Origin: Flavobacterium anhuiense
Lineage (GTDB): Bacteria > Bacteroidota > Bacteroidia > Flavobacteriales > Flavobacteriaceae
Assembly: GCF_900101855.1 (NCBI RefSeq)
Contig: NZ_FMVC01000004.1
Span: forward strand, 558,001 to 622,000
Reading direction: 5' to 3'
Length of the DNA: 64,000 nucleotides
Shown piece after piece: positions 42,936-52,272 of the stretch. Below the pieces are notes generated by a model, which had not been told where the DNA came from, ran no database searches, and saw nothing but the letters and a program-made list of their open reading frames with translations. The position numbers and the translations under genes were made by a program. Positions within the stretch are counted from its first letter, which is position 1, and each line of letters opens with the position of its first letter.

Positions 42936-44252
42936 CTAGTACTTCAGCCACTTATACAATTCCTTCCAGGTTGGTTTTTTACCGTACATCAAAATACCGA
43001 TTCGGTAAATTTTTGCGGCGAACCAAACCACAAGGAAAAATGTTGCAAACAATAATGATACCGAAATTGCTATTTGCCACCATGGAACGCCAAACGGAAT
43101 ACGCATTAGCATTACAATTGGCGAAGTAAGCGGAATCATTGAAAATACAACGGCCACAGTTCCGTGCGGATCATTAACAACGGTAAAAAATCCGATGTAT
43201 ACACTTAAAATTAAAGGCATTAATATTGGAAGCAAAAACTGCTGAGAATCGGTTTGATTATCAACGGCTGCTCCAATTGCCGCATAAAATGAGCTATACA
43301 AAAAATATCCTCCAATAAAATAAATCACAAATCCGATTATAATACTTGCAATTGGCAGATTCCATAATTCGGCAATATACATTTGCGCTGAACCTGAAAA
43401 TTCATGCTGAGCCGTTTGCATCATTTCTGGAGAAATTCTAGCCGTTGGACCAACATTTACGCCAAAGAATGCCGAAGCGGCAAACATTAATCCTAAACCG
43501 ATAATTGCCCAAATTATAAATTGCAGAATTCCTGCTAAAGAAGTCCCTACAATTTTACCAATCATTAATTGGAATGGCTTTACAGATGAAATAATGATTT
43601 CGATAATACGGTTTGTTTTTTCTTCGATTACACTTCGCATTACCATATTTCCGTAAATGATAATAAACATCATAATTAGGTAACCAAATGCACCGCCAAT
43701 TCCTATTTTAATTTCATTTAATCCTTTTAAACTCTCTTCTCCAGAGGCTTTCACTAAATGAATATTTACATCTGACTGTGCTTTCTGAATAGCCAGAGTA
43801 TCTAGTTTTGCTTCTTCTAGATTTAGTTTTGTGATTTTATTTCCGATAATATCCTGAGTGTTTTCAATAAAAGAAATACTAGGGCTGTTATTGGAAATAA
43901 ATTCAATTTTACTTTCTAAATCTTTTTTATTTTCGGTTTTCGGAATAACAATTAATCCGCTGAAATTTTCTTTTGTAATACTATCCTTTAAGGCTTTTAC
44001 ATCAATTTCAGACAGATTGAGATATTTAAATTCTGCACCTTTTCTGTTTTCCTTTAAAAAATCTGAAGCAAAAAGTCCAGTTTCATCATGAATCGCAATT
44101 CTTTTCGTTTCTGCTTTCATGGTACTTAAATAACCAATAAAAACAGCAATAGCCACAAATAAAAGCGGACTCAAGAAAGTCATGACAACAAAAGATTTAT
44201 TGCGGACTTTAGCAATAAATTCTCTTTTTATAATCAACGAGATAATACTCAT
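42936..44252 (-). CDS. ABC-2 type transporter permease, NatB-like
   Basis: 438 residues. One N-terminal helix (about 22-42), a large extracytoplasmic domain to about residue 185, then five to six helices. It resembles NatB sodium-exporting and related ABC-2 permeases. The ATPase gene 77 bases upstream is its likely partner. The exported substrate is unknown; sodium or a drug is possible. Confidence 0.85.
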   Translation of the reverse strand: MSIISLIIKREFIAKVRNKSFVVMTFLSPLLFVAIAVFIGYLSTMKAETKRIAIHDETGLFASDFLKENRKGAEFKYLNLSEIDVKALKDSITKENFSGLIVIPKTENKKDLESKIEFISNNSPSISFIENTQDIIGNKITKLNLEEAKLDTLAIQKAQSDVNIHLVKASGEESLKGLNEIKIGIGGAFGYLIMMFIIIYGNMVMRSVIEEKTNRIIEIIISSVKPFQLMIGKIVGTSLAGILQFIIWAIIGLGLMFAASAFFGVNVGPTARISPEMMQTAQHEFSGSAQMYIAELWNLPIASIIIGFVIYFIGGYFLYSSFYAAIGAAVDNQTDSQQFLLPILMPLILSVYIGFFTVVNDPHGTVAVVFSMIPLTSPIVMLMRIPFGVPWWQIAISVSLLFATFFLVVWFAAKIYRIGILMYGKKPTWKELYKWLKY

Positions 44253-44329
44253 AAATAATTAATTTTCAAATTTTAAATTCCAAATCCCAATTTATAAGCT
44301 TGGAATTTGGAATTTCTATATTGGAATTT

Positions 44330-45259
44330 TTAAATTTTGTTTTCAGTAACCGTTTGGATAAAAATATCGTTTATGCTTGGAATTTTTTCAACGAAGTGCG
44401 TTACTTGTCCGCGTTGCGTTAAAACATTCAACAATTCGTTTGGAGAAGCATTTCCGATCTGAATATTTAATTTTAAATCATCATTCAAAGATTTAAAACT
44501 AGCTGGAGAAACAGTAAATTTTTGTGTAATGTCATACATTAATCCTTCAACATTATTGGTCAAAATTCCAACCTCGAAACTGTTTGTTCTAAACTGACGT
44601 TTTACATCAACCACTTTTCCTTCTATCAGTTTATTAGATTTATGAATCAAAGCAATATTTTCACAAAGTTCTTCTACGCTTTCCATTCTATGAGTCGAAA
44701 AAATAATGGTTGAACCTTGTTCTTTTAAAGCCAAAATTTCGTCTTTAATAATATTGGCATTTACGGGATCAAATCCAGAAAATGGCTCATCTAAAATCAG
44801 CAATTTTGGTTTATGCAAAACGCAAACCACAAACTGAATTTTTTGCGCCATTCCTTTAGAAAGCTCCTGAATTTTTTTATTCCACCAACCTTGAATTCCC
44901 AAACGGTCAAACCAATAATCCAGTTGTTTTTTGGCTTCAGCTTTAGAAAGTCCTTTCATTTGCGCCAGATACAGACATTGTTCACCTACTTTCATTGAAC
45001 TGTACAAACCTCGTTCTTCTGGAAGATAGCCAATAGTCTGCACATGTTTTGGCTGTAACTTTTCTCCATCCAAAATTACTTCACCGCTGTCAGGCATTGT
45101 AATCTGGTTTATGATTCTGATAAGGGAAGTTTTTCCTGCTCCATTCGGACCTAATAGCCCATATATACTGCCTTTTGGCACATTTAATGAAACTTCGTTA
45201 AGTGCTACATAGTCGCCATATTTTTTTATGACTTTATGTACTTCTAGTAAGTTACTCAT
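44330..45259 (-). CDS. ABC transporter ATP-binding protein, NatA-like
   Basis: 309 residues with the nucleotide-binding domain first: Walker A GPNGAGKTS, signature LSKGMAQKIQ, Walker B LLILDEPFSGFDP and switch His in STHRMESVEEL. A further 100-residue C-terminal segment is typical of DUF4162-bearing export ATPases. It pairs with the permease downstream. A minus-strand TACTTTTA about 50 bases upstream may be the promoter. Confidence 0.9.
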   Translation of the reverse strand: MSNLLEVHKVIKKYGDYVALNEVSLNVPKGSIYGLLGPNGAGKTSLIRIINQITMPDSGEVILDGEKLQPKHVQTIGYLPEERGLYSSMKVGEQCLYLAQMKGLSKAEAKKQLDYWFDRLGIQGWWNKKIQELSKGMAQKIQFVVCVLHKPKLLILDEPFSGFDPVNANIIKDEILALKEQGSTIIFSTHRMESVEELCENIALIHKSNKLIEGKVVDVKRQFRTNSFEVGILTNNVEGLMYDITQKFTVSPASFKSLNDDLKLNIQIGNASPNELLNVLTQRGQVTHFVEKIPSINDIFIQTVTENKI

Positions 45260-45353
45260 GTTATTTTTAAGGATTTACTGCGTTGCTTCTCCCATTACGG
45301 TTCAGCGACTGTAAAAGTAAATAATTACTAGCGAATCTGTGTCATATTACGCA

Positions 45354-45389
45354 AAAAACCCATTCTATTTTATGCTAGAATGGGTTTTT
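45354..45389 (-). terminator. Intrinsic terminator of grpE-dnaJ operon
   Basis: Perfect 14-base stem AAAAACCCATTCTA (45354-45367) / TAGAATGGGTTTTT (45376-45389) with an 8-base loop, just after the dnaJ stop on the minus strand. Confidence 0.85.
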
Positions 45390-45420
45390 GATTATTTATA
45401 GTATTTTAAAAAAGTTAAGA

Positions 45421-46527
45421 TTATGAGAACATATCTTTTACTTTCTCAAAAAATGATTTCTCTGATTTTTCTGGACTTGGAGCAAAGTGCTCGTCTGTTA
45501 AAGCATTTTCAAAGAATTGTTTTTGTTCTTTATTTAATGTTTTTGGAGTCCAAACATTTACGTGAACCAATAAATCTCCGCTTCCGTAACCGTTTAAACT
45601 TGGAATTCCTTTTCCTTTCAATCTTAAGATTTTTCCAGATTGAATTCCTTCTTCCAGTTTAATGCGAACTTTTCCGTTGATTGCTTCAATATCTTTAGAA
45701 GCTCCCAAAACTGCTTCTGGGAAACTGATATATAAATCGTAGTGAACGTTTTCACCTTCACGCTTCAAGAATTCATGCTCAATTTCTTCAATAGCTACAA
45801 TTAAATCTCCTGGAATACTGTTTCCTGGTGCATCGTTACCTTTATTAGCAACTTTCAACTGCATTCCGTCAACAACTCCTGCAGGAATTTTGATTGATAC
45901 TGTTTCGTCTTCTTGAACCATTCCTTGAGCATCTGCCTCAGAAGGTTTTTTATCTAAAATCTGACCAGAACCTCCACAAGTAGGACAAGTAGATGCAGAC
46001 TGCATTCTTCCTAAAATGGTATTGGTTACACGCATTACCTGACCTTGTCCGTTACAAGTGGTACAAGTTTTATACGTTACGCCTTTTGCCTGAACTTTAC
46101 GTTTTACTTTTACTTTTTTCTCCACTCCATTTGCAATTTCCTCTAAAGTCAATTTTACTTTAATTCGAAGATTGCTTCCTTTCGCACGGCGAGGACCTCC
46201 GCCTCCGCCTCCGAAACCGCCAAATCCGCCACCAAAAATATCACCAAACTGGCTGAAAATATCATCCATGTTCATACCTCCGTGACCACCAAATCCGCCA
46301 GAACCATCAAATGCTTGATGACCATACTGATCGTATTTTGCTTTTTTCTGCGGATCACTTAAAACTTCATAAGCTTCTGCCGCCAATTTGAAGTTTTCTT
46401 CTGCCTCTTTGTCGCCTGGGTTTTTATCAGGGTGGTATTTTAAAGCACTTTTTCTATACGCTTTTTTAATTTCGGCAGCATCAGCATTTTTTGAAATGCC
46501 TAGTATTTCGTAAAAATCTTTTTTCAT
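45421..46527 (-). CDS. dnaJ: Chaperone DnaJ with a two-motif zinc domain
   Basis: Hsp40 co-chaperone of DnaK. J domain with HPD at 32-34, G/F-rich linker (75-112), substrate-binding domains and a zinc region. Standard DnaJ has four CxxCxGxG motifs; here only CTTCNGQG (Cys155, Cys158) and CPTCGGSG (Cys181, Cys184) remain, equal to motifs 2 and 3. Motifs 1 and 4 are replaced by cysteine-free sequence. The retained zinc centre is the one linked to DnaK interaction in E. coli. ATG 46525-46527 (MKKDFYEILG) is the usual start; the frame extends six residues further. It follows grpE in one operon. Confidence 0.93.
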   Translation of the reverse strand: MKKDFYEILGISKNADAAEIKKAYRKSALKYHPDKNPGDKEAEENFKLAAEAYEVLSDPQKKAKYDQYGHQAFDGSGGFGGHGGMNMDDIFSQFGDIFGGGFGGFGGGGGGPRRAKGSNLRIKVKLTLEEIANGVEKKVKVKRKVQAKGVTYKTCTTCNGQGQVMRVTNTILGRMQSASTCPTCGGSGQILDKKPSEADAQGMVQEDETVSIKIPAGVVDGMQLKVANKGNDAPGNSIPGDLIVAIEEIEHEFLKREGENVHYDLYISFPEAVLGASKDIEAINGKVRIKLEEGIQSGKILRLKGKGIPSLNGYGSGDLLVHVNVWTPKTLNKEQKQFFENALTDEHFAPSPEKSEKSFFEKVKDMFS

Positions 46528-46531
46528 AATC

Positions 46532-46597
46532 AGGTTAAATTCCAAATCTTAAAATTCCAAAATCCAAAAAATACAATTGAAATTTTATTTGCATTTT
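46532..46597. repeat. AAATTCCAAA-word spacer in grpE-dnaJ
   Basis: The 70-base gap between grpE and dnaJ iterates AAATTCCAAA and AATTCCAAAATCCAAAA words, the GGAATTT family also seen at 35103-35190 and 44262-44330. Confidence 0.5.
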
Positions 46598-47176
46598 TTA
46601 GTTTCCTACAACAACTTTAGGGTAACGAATAATTTTGTCGCCTAATTTGTATCCTTTTTCAATAACATCTACAACTTTCCCTTTTAATTTATCAGATGGT
46701 GCTGGAATTTGGGTAATTGCTTCAGCAATATCAGCATTGAAAGCATCTCCTGCCTGAATCTCAACTTGTTCTAAACCTTTAGAAACTAAAGTGCTTTTCA
46801 GTTTTTCATGGATCAACTCAACTCCTTTTTTCAAATTTTCATCCTCAGATTTGTTGATCTCTACAGTTGCTCTGTCAAAATCATCTAAAACTGGAAGCAT
46901 TGCCAATAAAACTTCTTGGTTTGCAGTTTTAAATAATTCAAGACGTTCTTTTGAAGTTCTTTTTTTATAATTTTCAAATTCGGCGAATAATCTCAAAAAC
47001 TTATCTTTTTCTTTGGCTAAGTCTTGAGCTAGTTGCTCCTCAACACTTAATTCTTCAACAATTAATTGCTCTCCATTGGCGTTAGTCTCTATCGTTGCGT
47101 CATCTAATTCCTGATCGAATTCTGTATTTTCCGTAGTCATATTGCTTTTATTTTTAAAAATATTTTTAAACTTCAT
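46598..47176 (-). CDS. grpE: Nucleotide exchange factor GrpE
   Basis: Promotes ADP/ATP exchange on DnaK. 192 residues: an acidic N-terminal tail, the long dimerisation helix (EEQLAQDLAKEKDKFLRLFAEFENYKKRTSKERLELFK), and a C-terminal beta domain ending in KGYKLGDKIIRYPKVVV. It is the first gene of a grpE-dnaJ operon with a clear promoter 23 bases upstream. dnaK is not in the window. Confidence 0.95.
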   Translation of the reverse strand: MKFKNIFKNKSNMTTENTEFDQELDDATIETNANGEQLIVEELSVEEQLAQDLAKEKDKFLRLFAEFENYKKRTSKERLELFKTANQEVLLAMLPVLDDFDRATVEINKSEDENLKKGVELIHEKLKSTLVSKGLEQVEIQAGDAFNADIAEAITQIPAPSDKLKGKVVDVIEKGYKLGDKIIRYPKVVVGN

Positions 47177-47198
47177 TTTTTATTTCTTTGTTGGATTG

Positions 47199-47230
47199 CA
47201 AAAGTACTGCCAAATCTTATAAAATGTCAA
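47199..47230 (-). promoter_or_regulatory. Promoter of the grpE-dnaJ operon
   Basis: Minus-strand TACTTTTG (47199-47206) with TTG at 47228-47230, 21 bases apart, and 22 bases before the grpE start codon. No CIRCE element is visible. Confidence 0.65.
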
Positions 47231-47323
47231 ATTGTCACTTTATTAATTATGAGACATTTAAAAAACGCAATCACATAGAAAAAATTTATTATAATTTTAA
47301 GACTATTACGTTTTAGTTTATAT

Positions 47324-47461
47324 TATCTTTGAGACCAATAAAAAACAATTATTACCACCAAAAATTGAATTTAAGGGTTGGCTTTGGCCTCTAAATAATT
47401 ATTAATTCAAGTTTACCTTATATTAAAAAAAGCTTCGCCTATAGAGACGAAGCTTTTTTTT
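47324..47461 (+). ncRNA. Candidate small RNA with promoter and terminator
   Basis: On the plus strand, TATCTTTG (47324-47331) is an exact -7 box, and 90 bases beyond it a strong stem AAAAAAAGCTTCG (47425-47437) / CGAAGCTTTTTTT (47449-47461) ends in T residues. Between them, about 47338-47424, there is no ORF, no plus-strand gene nearby, and a short GGC-TTTG-GCC hairpin. The terminator also serves tRNA-Trp on the minus strand. Expression is unproven. Confidence 0.35.
47425..47461. terminator. Bidirectional terminator by tRNA-Trp
   Basis: Perfect stem AAAAAAAGCTTCG (47425-47437) / CGAAGCTTTTTTT (47449-47461). On the minus strand it lies 38 bases downstream of tRNA-Trp. Confidence 0.85.
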
Positions 47462-47498
47462 ATACTTTTAATGACTGGTTGTCATTTTATTTCTTTTG

Positions 47499-47569
47499 CA
47501 CGGGCGGAGGGATTCGAACCCCCATCAACGGTTTTGGAGACCGCTATTCTACCCTTGAACTACGCCCGT
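47499..47569 (-). tRNA. tRNA-Trp (CCA anticodon)
   Basis: A 71-base cloverleaf on the minus strand: acceptor ACGGGCG/CGCCCGT with discriminator G, D stem GTTC/GAAT, anticodon stem GCGGT/ACCGT around loop CTCCAAA (anticodon CCA), T loop TTCGAAT. CCA is not encoded. It is followed by a bidirectional terminator. Confidence 0.95.
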
Positions 47570-47715
47570 AACTTAAGGTCGGCAAATTAAGAGTTTTTTT
47601 TCTTCTCCAGCAACTATTTCAGGCATAGATTTTAAAAGAAAATCCTTTGAACCTGCGGAATCTGAAGCAAAAACTTTTGTTCCAGACAGTTAGCCTCTCA
47701 AAGTATTTTTTAATA

Positions 47716-47812
47716 TTTCACGCAGATTTAAAAAGATTTAGGCAGATTATTAAAATAGATTTCGTTTTTAAATCAAATTAAATCTGCTCCAATCTGCAGA
47801 ATCTGCGTGAAA
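47716..47812. repeat. Iterated-word inverted repeat (CACGCAGATT)
   Basis: Arms TTTCACGCAGATT (47716-47728) and AATCTGCGTGAAA (47800-47812) with internal copies of GGCAGATT and AATCTGC. The spacer lies between tRNA-Trp and hisS. Confidence 0.7.
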
Positions 47813-47823
47813 CATAACTTAAT

Positions 47824-49251
47824 TTAGGACTGTAAAGCTTTTTTCAATCCGTCGAAAGCTACAGATACCTGCTCTCCTGTCACTAAATTTTTAAGCGTGT
47901 ACGAATTTGAATTAATTTCCTGATCTCCAACCAATACCGCAAACGGAATCAAACGTTTATCTGCATATTGAAATTGTTTACCCACTTTTACATTGTCTGG
48001 ATATAATTCTACTTTTATATTTTCCTGTCTCAATCTCTGAATCGCTTTTGAAGCATACAAAGCTTCTTTGTTGCCAAAATTCAAGAATAATGCTTTAGAA
48101 GTAGCCGCAACCGTTTCTGGAAACAATTGCAATTCTTCCAGAACTAGATAGATTCTATCCAATCCAAAAGAGATTCCGACACCACTCATATTTTTCAATC
48201 CGAAAATACCCGTCAAATCGTCGTATCTTCCACCACCACCGATAGATCCCATTGCTACTGTTTTTGGAGCCGCAACTTCAAAAATAGCTCCGGTGTAATA
48301 ATTTAAACCACGTGCCAATGTCACATCCAAATCTAAAATTGCAGTCGATAAACCTAAATCGGCCACATTGTCGCAAATAAATTTCAATTCTTCCACACCT
48401 TTCATTCCTTCTTCAGAAGATGACAACAAGTCCGAAAGTTGTGCAATTTTGTCTGCAAAAGTTCCTGAGAAACTAAAAAGCGGTTGCACTTTTACCAACG
48501 CTTCTTCAGAAATTCCTTTTTCTATCATTTCTTTTTTAACGCCATCTTCTCCAATTTTATCCAATTTATCAAGCGCAACTGTAAAATCAATTAATTTATC
48601 TGAAGCACCGATAACCTCAGCAATTCCAGATAAAATTTTTCTGTTATTGATTTTAATTGTAACACCCTCTAAACCTAACGATGTAAAAACAGTATCATAT
48701 AATTGAACCAATTCTACTTCCTGCCAAAGTGATTTTGAACCGACAACATCAGCATCACATTGAAAAAATTCCCTAAAACGCCCTTTCTGCGGATTATCTG
48801 CTCTCCAAACTGGCTGAATCTGATATCTTTTGAACGGAAATTCAATTTCACTTTGGTGTTGCACTACATATCTTGCAAACGGAACTGTCAAATCGTAACG
48901 CAAGGCTTTCTCAGAAATTTTTCCTGTGAATTTATTTAATTCGATTCTTTGCTCTAAAGTGATTTTTTCAGCAGAATTCAGCTGTAATTCCTCGATTGAT
49001 TCTGGTAATTCAATTTTACTTTTATTGTAGAAAAAATTACCTGAATTTAAAATTTTAAAAATCAGACGATCTCCTTCTTCGCCATATTTCCCCATTAAGG
49101 TATCTGAATTTTCAAACGAGGGCGTTTCGATTGGCTGAAAACCGAATTTCTCGAAATTAGCTTTTATAGTCTGAATAATATATTGACGTTTTGACACCTC
49201 TGCTGGTGAAAAATCTCTTGTTCCTTTTGGTATACTTGGTTTTGAAGCCAT
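47824..49251 (-). CDS. hisS: Histidyl-tRNA synthetase
   Basis: Class II synthetase that charges tRNA-His. The N-terminal [11 protein letters not shown] segment, motif 2 [36 protein letters not shown] and the histidine motif [14 protein letters not shown] are present, followed by motif 3 [13 protein letters not shown] and an anticodon-binding C-terminal domain. The length of 475 residues includes an insertion of about 30 residues after [17 protein letters not shown] that is typical of Bacteroidota/archaeal-like HisRS. Confidence 0.96.
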   Translation of the reverse strand: MASKPSIPKGTRDFSPAEVSKRQYIIQTIKANFEKFGFQPIETPSFENSDTLMGKYGEEGDRLIFKILNSGNFFYNKSKIELPESIEELQLNSAEKITLEQRIELNKFTGKISEKALRYDLTVPFARYVVQHQSEIEFPFKRYQIQPVWRADNPQKGRFREFFQCDADVVGSKSLWQEVELVQLYDTVFTSLGLEGVTIKINNRKILSGIAEVIGASDKLIDFTVALDKLDKIGEDGVKKEMIEKGISEEALVKVQPLFSFSGTFADKIAQLSDLLSSSEEGMKGVEELKFICDNVADLGLSTAILDLDVTLARGLNYYTGAIFEVAAPKTVAMGSIGGGGRYDDLTGIFGLKNMSGVGISFGLDRIYLVLEELQLFPETVAATSKALFLNFGNKEALYASKAIQRLRQENIKVELYPDNVKVGKQFQYADKRLIPFAVLVGDQEINSNSYTLKNLVTGEQVSVAFDGLKKALQS

Positions 49252-49260
49252 TTTTTTTAT

Positions 49261-49320
49261 TTTAGATTGTTGATTTTAGATTTTAGATTTCCTTTGAAAA
49301 CTAAAAACCTAAAATTCTTT
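49261..49320. repeat. TTAGATT-family spacer
   Basis: Iterated TTTAGATTGTTGATTTTAGA words between divergent hisS and the MacB-like permease, with an AAAACCTAAAATTC counterpart to the right. Same vocabulary as 1309-1401. Confidence 0.6.
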
Positions 49321-49434
49321 GACATTATTTCTTTTAATTTTTAAGCGAATGCAAATATCTTACTTTTTAAAATAAATAATAACACTTCGAAAACAAACTT
49401 GTAACAAAAACCGTATTTTCGTGACAAATTGGTC

Positions 49435-50679
49435 ATGATGCTAAAATTATTTAAAGAAAATATCCGAATTGCTTTTGGTTCTATCAAAACCCAAATTCTG
49501 CGTACCGTTCTTACTGTTTTAATTATTGCTATCGGTATTACTGCTTTGGTGGGTATCCTTACGGTAGTTTCTGCATTAGAAAATACAATTTCCACCAATT
49601 TTGCATCAATGGGAGCTAATACGTTCAACATCAATCAATACGAAAATACGGTTCGAAATCGTGGCGGAAACGAGCGTGAAGTTATCAATCCAATTATTTC
49701 TTATCCTGAAGCTGTTGCTTTTAAAAATAAATACAAATATCCTTTTACAGAAACATCCCTTTCTTTTACTGCAACCTCAAAAGCTGAAGTAAAATATTTA
49801 GATACCAAAACAGACCCCGAAATTACAGTTGTTGGTGTAGACGAGCATTTCATTGCCAATTCTGGCTTAGAAACTACTTTAGGTCGTTCTTTTAATCAAT
49901 TTGATATTGACAACAACACCTATTCATGTATTGTCGGCTCTGATTTTGAAAAAGGACTTTTAAAAGATGTAAATCCGATAGATAAAATCATTTCGATTCG
50001 CGGTGCACGATTTAAGGTTATTGGCGTTCTAAAAGAAAAAGGCTCTACTTTTGGGAACAGCCAAGATTTACGCGTTTTGATTCCGATTCAGGTTGCGAGA
50101 TCCTTATTTTCTGCACCAAACATCAACTATACAATCAGTGTGATGGTTTCTAAAAAAGAACTTTTAGACGAAGCTGTCGACAATGCTACAAGTACCATGA
50201 GAAGGGTTCGTAAACTTAGTCCTGTAAGAGATAATAATTTCGGCATTGGGCGCAGTGATGACTTAATTAACCGAATTTTAGGCATTACCAAATATTTAGG
50301 CTGGGCCGCTTGGATTATATCCGTTATTACGATTTTAGGATCTTCTATTGCTTTAATGAATATTATGATCGTTTCGGTTACAGAACGTACCCGCGAAATT
50401 GGCGTTCGTAAAGCTTTGGGAGCCAAAAGATCAACAGTTGCTTTTCAGTTTTTTATCGAGACTTTATTAATTGGACAAATTGGAGGTTTGGTCGGAATCA
50501 TTTTGGGAATTCTGCTTGGTTTTGCTATTGCAACGGCCATGAGCTTTGTTTTTGTGATTCCGTGGATGGCGATTTTTGCCGCTTTCGCAACAAGTTTTTG
50601 CGTAGCATTGGTTTCTGGTTTATATCCAGCTATTAAAGCATCAAAATTAGATCCTATTGAAGCTTTGCGATATGAATAA
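49435..50679 (+). CDS. MacB-type ABC permease (FtsX family)
   Basis: About 415 residues from ATG 49435 (a TTG two codons earlier also opens the frame). One N-terminal helix (about 17-45), a periplasmic MacB_PCD-like domain to about residue 280, then three C-terminal helices containing [16 protein letters not shown], the FtsX coupling motif. It lacks an ATPase domain, so it needs a separate LolD-type ATPase; one is found at 610 of this window, without proof of pairing. Likely exports a lipoprotein, peptide or drug. Confidence 0.88.
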   Translation: MMLKLFKENIRIAFGSIKTQILRTVLTVLIIAIGITALVGILTVVSALENTISTNFASMGANTFNINQYENTVRNRGGNEREVINPIISYPEAVAFKNKYKYPFTETSLSFTATSKAEVKYLDTKTDPEITVVGVDEHFIANSGLETTLGRSFNQFDIDNNTYSCIVGSDFEKGLLKDVNPIDKIISIRGARFKVIGVLKEKGSTFGNSQDLRVLIPIQVARSLFSAPNINYTISVMVSKKELLDEAVDNATSTMRRVRKLSPVRDNNFGIGRSDDLINRILGITKYLGWAAWIISVITILGSSIALMNIMIVSVTERTREIGVRKALGAKRSTVAFQFFIETLLIGQIGGLVGIILGILLGFAIATAMSFVFVIPWMAIFAAFATSFCVALVSGLYPAIKASKLDPIEALRYE

Positions 50680-50689
50680 TTTTTAGTCG

Positions 50690-50749
50690 CAGTTTTCGGT
50701 CTCAATTTTCGGTCAATACTGTCTGAAAACTGAGACCAAGACTGAAAAC
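50690..50749. repeat. Inverted repeat (CAGTTTTCGGTCTC)
   Basis: Iterated GTCGCAGTTTTCGGTCTCAATTTTC-like words pair imperfectly with TGAAAACTGAGACCAAGACTGAAAACT downstream. It lies between convergent permease and prmC genes and shares its words with 39630-39673. Confidence 0.65.
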
Positions 50750-51604
50750 TTAAATATTCCCTTTTATCATACGATCGTTGTCGTAAATATCTTTTCTAAG
50801 CTCAACGTTTTGAAAACTCATACTTTCCAGCAAATCAATCATTTCTTTTCCAAGATATTGGTTGATTTCAAAATACAGTTTTCCGTTTTTCAGAAGTCCG
50901 TTTTGAGCTAGGGAAGCAATCTTTCTATAAAAAATAAGCGGATCGCTATCTTCTACAAAAAGCGCCAAATGCGGTTCGTAATCCAGTACATTCTTTTTTA
51001 TTTCTACTTTTTCTAGATTTCGCACATAAGGCGGATTAGAAACAATGATATCAAACTGACAGGTAAATTCATCAGTTTCTAAAATATTCAGCAGCATAAA
51101 AGTCACCTCTACATCATTTCTAATGGCATTCCTTTTTGCGGTTTCAATCGCTTTTTTAGAAACATCAACACCAAAAACTTCAGCATTCGGAAGATTTTTA
51201 GCCAGCGAAATCGCAATACAGCCCGTTCCTGTTCCGATATCGAGAATTCTTATTTTTTTGTTTTTATCTGGACTTGCATTTTCATTAATAATCCATTCAA
51301 CTAATTCTTCTGTTTCTGGCCTTGGAATTAAAACATTCTCATTTACTTCAAAATCCAAACCATAAAAGTTGGTTTTTCCAAGTAGGTACTGAATAGGAAC
51401 TTCTTTCTTCAGCTGATTTAGCAACTCGTTCCAGATCGCGAAATCCTTCTCATCAAATACTAATTCATGATTTAAGGCTAAATCAATCTGGCGAAGTTGG
51501 TATCTATCTTCAAGTATCAAATAAAAAAAGCTTTCTGCTTCGTACGCATCGTAAAAAGGAGATAATTCTTTAATAAACTCAGTACGATATTGTTTAATTT
51601 TCAT
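50750..51604 (-). CDS. prmC: Peptide chain release factor N5-glutamine methyltransferase
   Basis: SAM-dependent enzyme that methylates the Gln of the GGQ motif in RF1 and RF2. The SAM site ILDIGTGTGCIAISLAK and the catalytic NPPY in IIVSNPPYVRN are clear, and the N-terminal helical domain precedes them. The length of 284 residues is normal. Confidence 0.93.
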   Translation of the reverse strand: MKIKQYRTEFIKELSPFYDAYEAESFFYLILEDRYQLRQIDLALNHELVFDEKDFAIWNELLNQLKKEVPIQYLLGKTNFYGLDFEVNENVLIPRPETEELVEWIINENASPDKNKKIRILDIGTGTGCIAISLAKNLPNAEVFGVDVSKKAIETAKRNAIRNDVEVTFMLLNILETDEFTCQFDIIVSNPPYVRNLEKVEIKKNVLDYEPHLALFVEDSDPLIFYRKIASLAQNGLLKNGKLYFEINQYLGKEMIDLLESMSFQNVELRKDIYDNDRMIKGNI

Positions 51605-51690
51605 TTTTATTTTTTGAGCATTTTATATCAGCCGAAACTGACATTTATCTTTCAATAAGTCTTGCTTGTTTTAAATTTGTTACCTTAAAG

Positions 51691-52176
51691 CTACAAAACT
51701 TTGAGCATCCAAACAGGACAAGAATTATGCCCAGTACATCCCATTGGAGCATCTAAATACTCAAAACCGGATTTTTTGTAAAGTTTTTGTGCGGCATGCA
51801 TAAATGGCATGGTTTCGATATAGCATTTTTTAAAACCAAAAGATTTAGCTTGCTCTAAACATTTTTCCATCATTTGAGAGCCAATTCCTAAACCTCTTGT
51901 TTTTGGAAGGAAATACATTTTCTGTAATTCGCAAATTTCGGAGTCACCATTTTCCAAAGGTGCAATACCAGCGCAGCCAACAATTTCTCCTTCATTTTCG
52001 ACAACAAAATAGATCGATTTGGGTTTGCTATATTGTTCAAACATCAAATCTAGATAAGGATCTTCGTATGCTGTACCTACTTTTGGAATTTCCAGTTCAT
52101 CAAAAACAGAACGTATCAAACTTGCAACTACCTGATTGTCTTTCTTTTCAATTGTACGTATTAACCAATTTACCAT
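51691..52176 (-). CDS. GNAT-family N-acetyltransferase
   Basis: 161-residue acyltransferase. It shows acetyl-CoA binding RGLGIGSQMMEKCLEQAK and a C-terminal YKKSGFEYLDAPMG segment typical of this fold. The substrate is unknown. It is divergent from ribD with a TATATTTG box (52209-52216) between. Confidence 0.87.
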   Translation of the reverse strand: MVNWLIRTIEKKDNQVVASLIRSVFDELEIPKVGTAYEDPYLDLMFEQYSKPKSIYFVVENEGEIVGCAGIAPLENGDSEICELQKMYFLPKTRGLGIGSQMMEKCLEQAKSFGFKKCYIETMPFMHAAQKLYKKSGFEYLDAPMGCTGHNSCPVWMLKVL

Positions 52177-52208
52177 TTTTTTATTCTAAATCATTATATA
52201 AGCAAAAG

Positions 52209-52216
52209 CAAATATA
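52209..52216 (-). promoter_or_regulatory. Promoter -7 box of the GNAT gene
   Basis: Minus-strand TATATTTG matches TAnnTTTG, 32 bases before the GNAT start codon. Confidence 0.55.
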
Positions 52217-52260
52217 CTTTTTCTGTAGCTTCTTAACTTAGTCATAAACTCAAAAATAAC

Positions 52261-52268
52261 TACTTTTG
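52261..52268 (+). promoter_or_regulatory. Promoter -7 box of ribD, almost on its start codon
   Basis: TACTTTTG matches TAnnTTTG and ends 4 bases before the GTG start of ribD. The predicted transcription start falls on or next to the start codon, so the messenger is probably leaderless. Confidence 0.55.
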
Positions 52269-52272
52269 CACT

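Noticed and set aside
49341..49634. Minus-strand frame overlapping the MacB-like permease
   Set aside because: It is a shadow of the well-supported permease gene.
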